From Chloroflexota bacterium (GTDB lineage Bacteria > Chloroflexota > Anaerolineae > Promineifilales > Promineifilaceae): DNA of 47,885 nucleotides. The position numbers were made by a program, and so were the translations under genes. The DNA lies in NCBI GenBank assembly GCA_003696605.1, contig RFGV01000296.1, positions 1 through 47,885 of the forward strand, in the 5' to 3' direction. How positions within the stretch are numbered: position 1 is the stretch's first letter; every line of letters starts with the position of its first letter. Under the pieces are notes generated by a model. It had not been told where the DNA came from and ran no database searches. It saw nothing but the letters and a program-made list of their open reading frames with translations. Below, piece by piece: positions 47,810-47,885 of the stretch.

Positions 47810-47885
47810 TGGTTAACTCCTTAATTCTCAAGTATTGTTTATCGGAGCAACATGCTCCAACCTGTATTTTTGTAATTTTGACACC

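Larger units (their letters stand above)
1..47885. repeat. Dispersed palindromic motif AACGGCCGTT (core CGGCCG) throughout the window
   Basis: By hand count there are roughly 110 CGGCCG cores, about 75 ACGGCCGT and about 45 AACGGCCGTT. Example full copies lie at 353, 420, 503, 1374, 4939, 10148, 10509, 11198, 11639, 11819, 12465, 12629, 14354, 14693, 19515, 19734, 20240, 21211, 34221 and 34252. The copies lie on unrelated flanking DNA, in coding and intergenic sequence, and on every gene type. Flanks often extend the symmetry to GAAACGGCCGTTTC. Counts are by eye and may be off by a few. Confidence 0.9.

Noticed and set aside
1-47885. The CGGCCG motif as part of a CRISPR array, REP element or transposon ends
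   Set aside because: Spacing is irregular, flanks are unrelated, and most copies lie inside intact genes. No transposase or target duplication is seen.

Overview
The window is a 47.9 kb piece of a bacterial chromosome with moderate GC content, densely packed with genes on both strands. It has 43 protein genes that I can support, one tRNA, and no phage, insertion sequence, CRISPR or rRNA. The gene mix fits a member of the Chloroflexota, probably Anaerolineae-like: a kinase fused to a formylglycine-enzyme-like domain, a DUF2723 membrane glycosyltransferase, a MEMO/AmrS pair, MinCDE with RodA, paired M16 peptidases, a CaiB-type CoA transferase with a thiolase, and many glycosyltransferases. That placement is an inference from gene content and would need a marker-gene tree.

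Layout. 1-2 kb (minus): amidase (cut by the window edge) plus the FeS and FAD subunits of a molybdenum hydroxylase. 2.3-4.7 kb (plus): CoA transferase and a thiolase-like protein whose nucleophilic Cys is Thr. 4.7-10 kb (minus): a membrane pseudokinase/FGE-like fusion, a K+/H+-type antiporter with RCK domains, and an amidohydrolase. 10-17 kb: methyltransferase, YihY membrane protein, trans-sulfuration enzyme, a DoxX protein behind a CRP-like operator array, and a DUF2723 glycosyltransferase. 17-19 kb: divergent MEMO and AmrS genes. 19.2-24.1 kb (plus): minC-minD-minE-rodA-gltX-tRNA-Gln, a cell-shape, division and translation block. 24.2-26.1 kb (minus): acyl-CoA dehydrogenase and trmD. 26.2-29.6 kb (plus): rfbD, two GT2 glycosyltransferases and rnhB. 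29.7-34.2 kb (plus): a MarR regulator and a heterodimeric ABC exporter behind a near-perfect housekeeping promoter. 34.3-38.9 kb: two alpha/beta hydrolases, a TPR protein, a PIG-L deacetylase and acpS. 38.9-43.9 kb (minus): active M16 peptidase, lipoprotein, ClC channel and inactive M16 partner. 43.9-47.8 kb: DUF2721 protein, a two-gene ABC-2 exporter and a UDP-glucose dehydrogenase.

The most striking signal belongs to no gene. The palindrome AACGGCCGTT (core CGGCCG) is scattered over the whole window, inside genes and between them and in all reading frames. By hand I count roughly 110 CGGCCG cores, about 75 ACGGCCGT and about 45 full AACGGCCGTT. About 17 cores and well under one decamer would be expected by chance at this base composition. 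It leaves recurring Thr-Ala-Val, Asn-Gly-Arg and Arg-Pro-Phe tripeptides in unrelated proteins. At two convergent gene ends, two copies are paired as long perfect inverted repeats that could act as bidirectional terminators. It resembles in behaviour the HIP1 palindrome of cyanobacteria (GCGATCGC), but with a different sequence and host. I do not know of a description of it.
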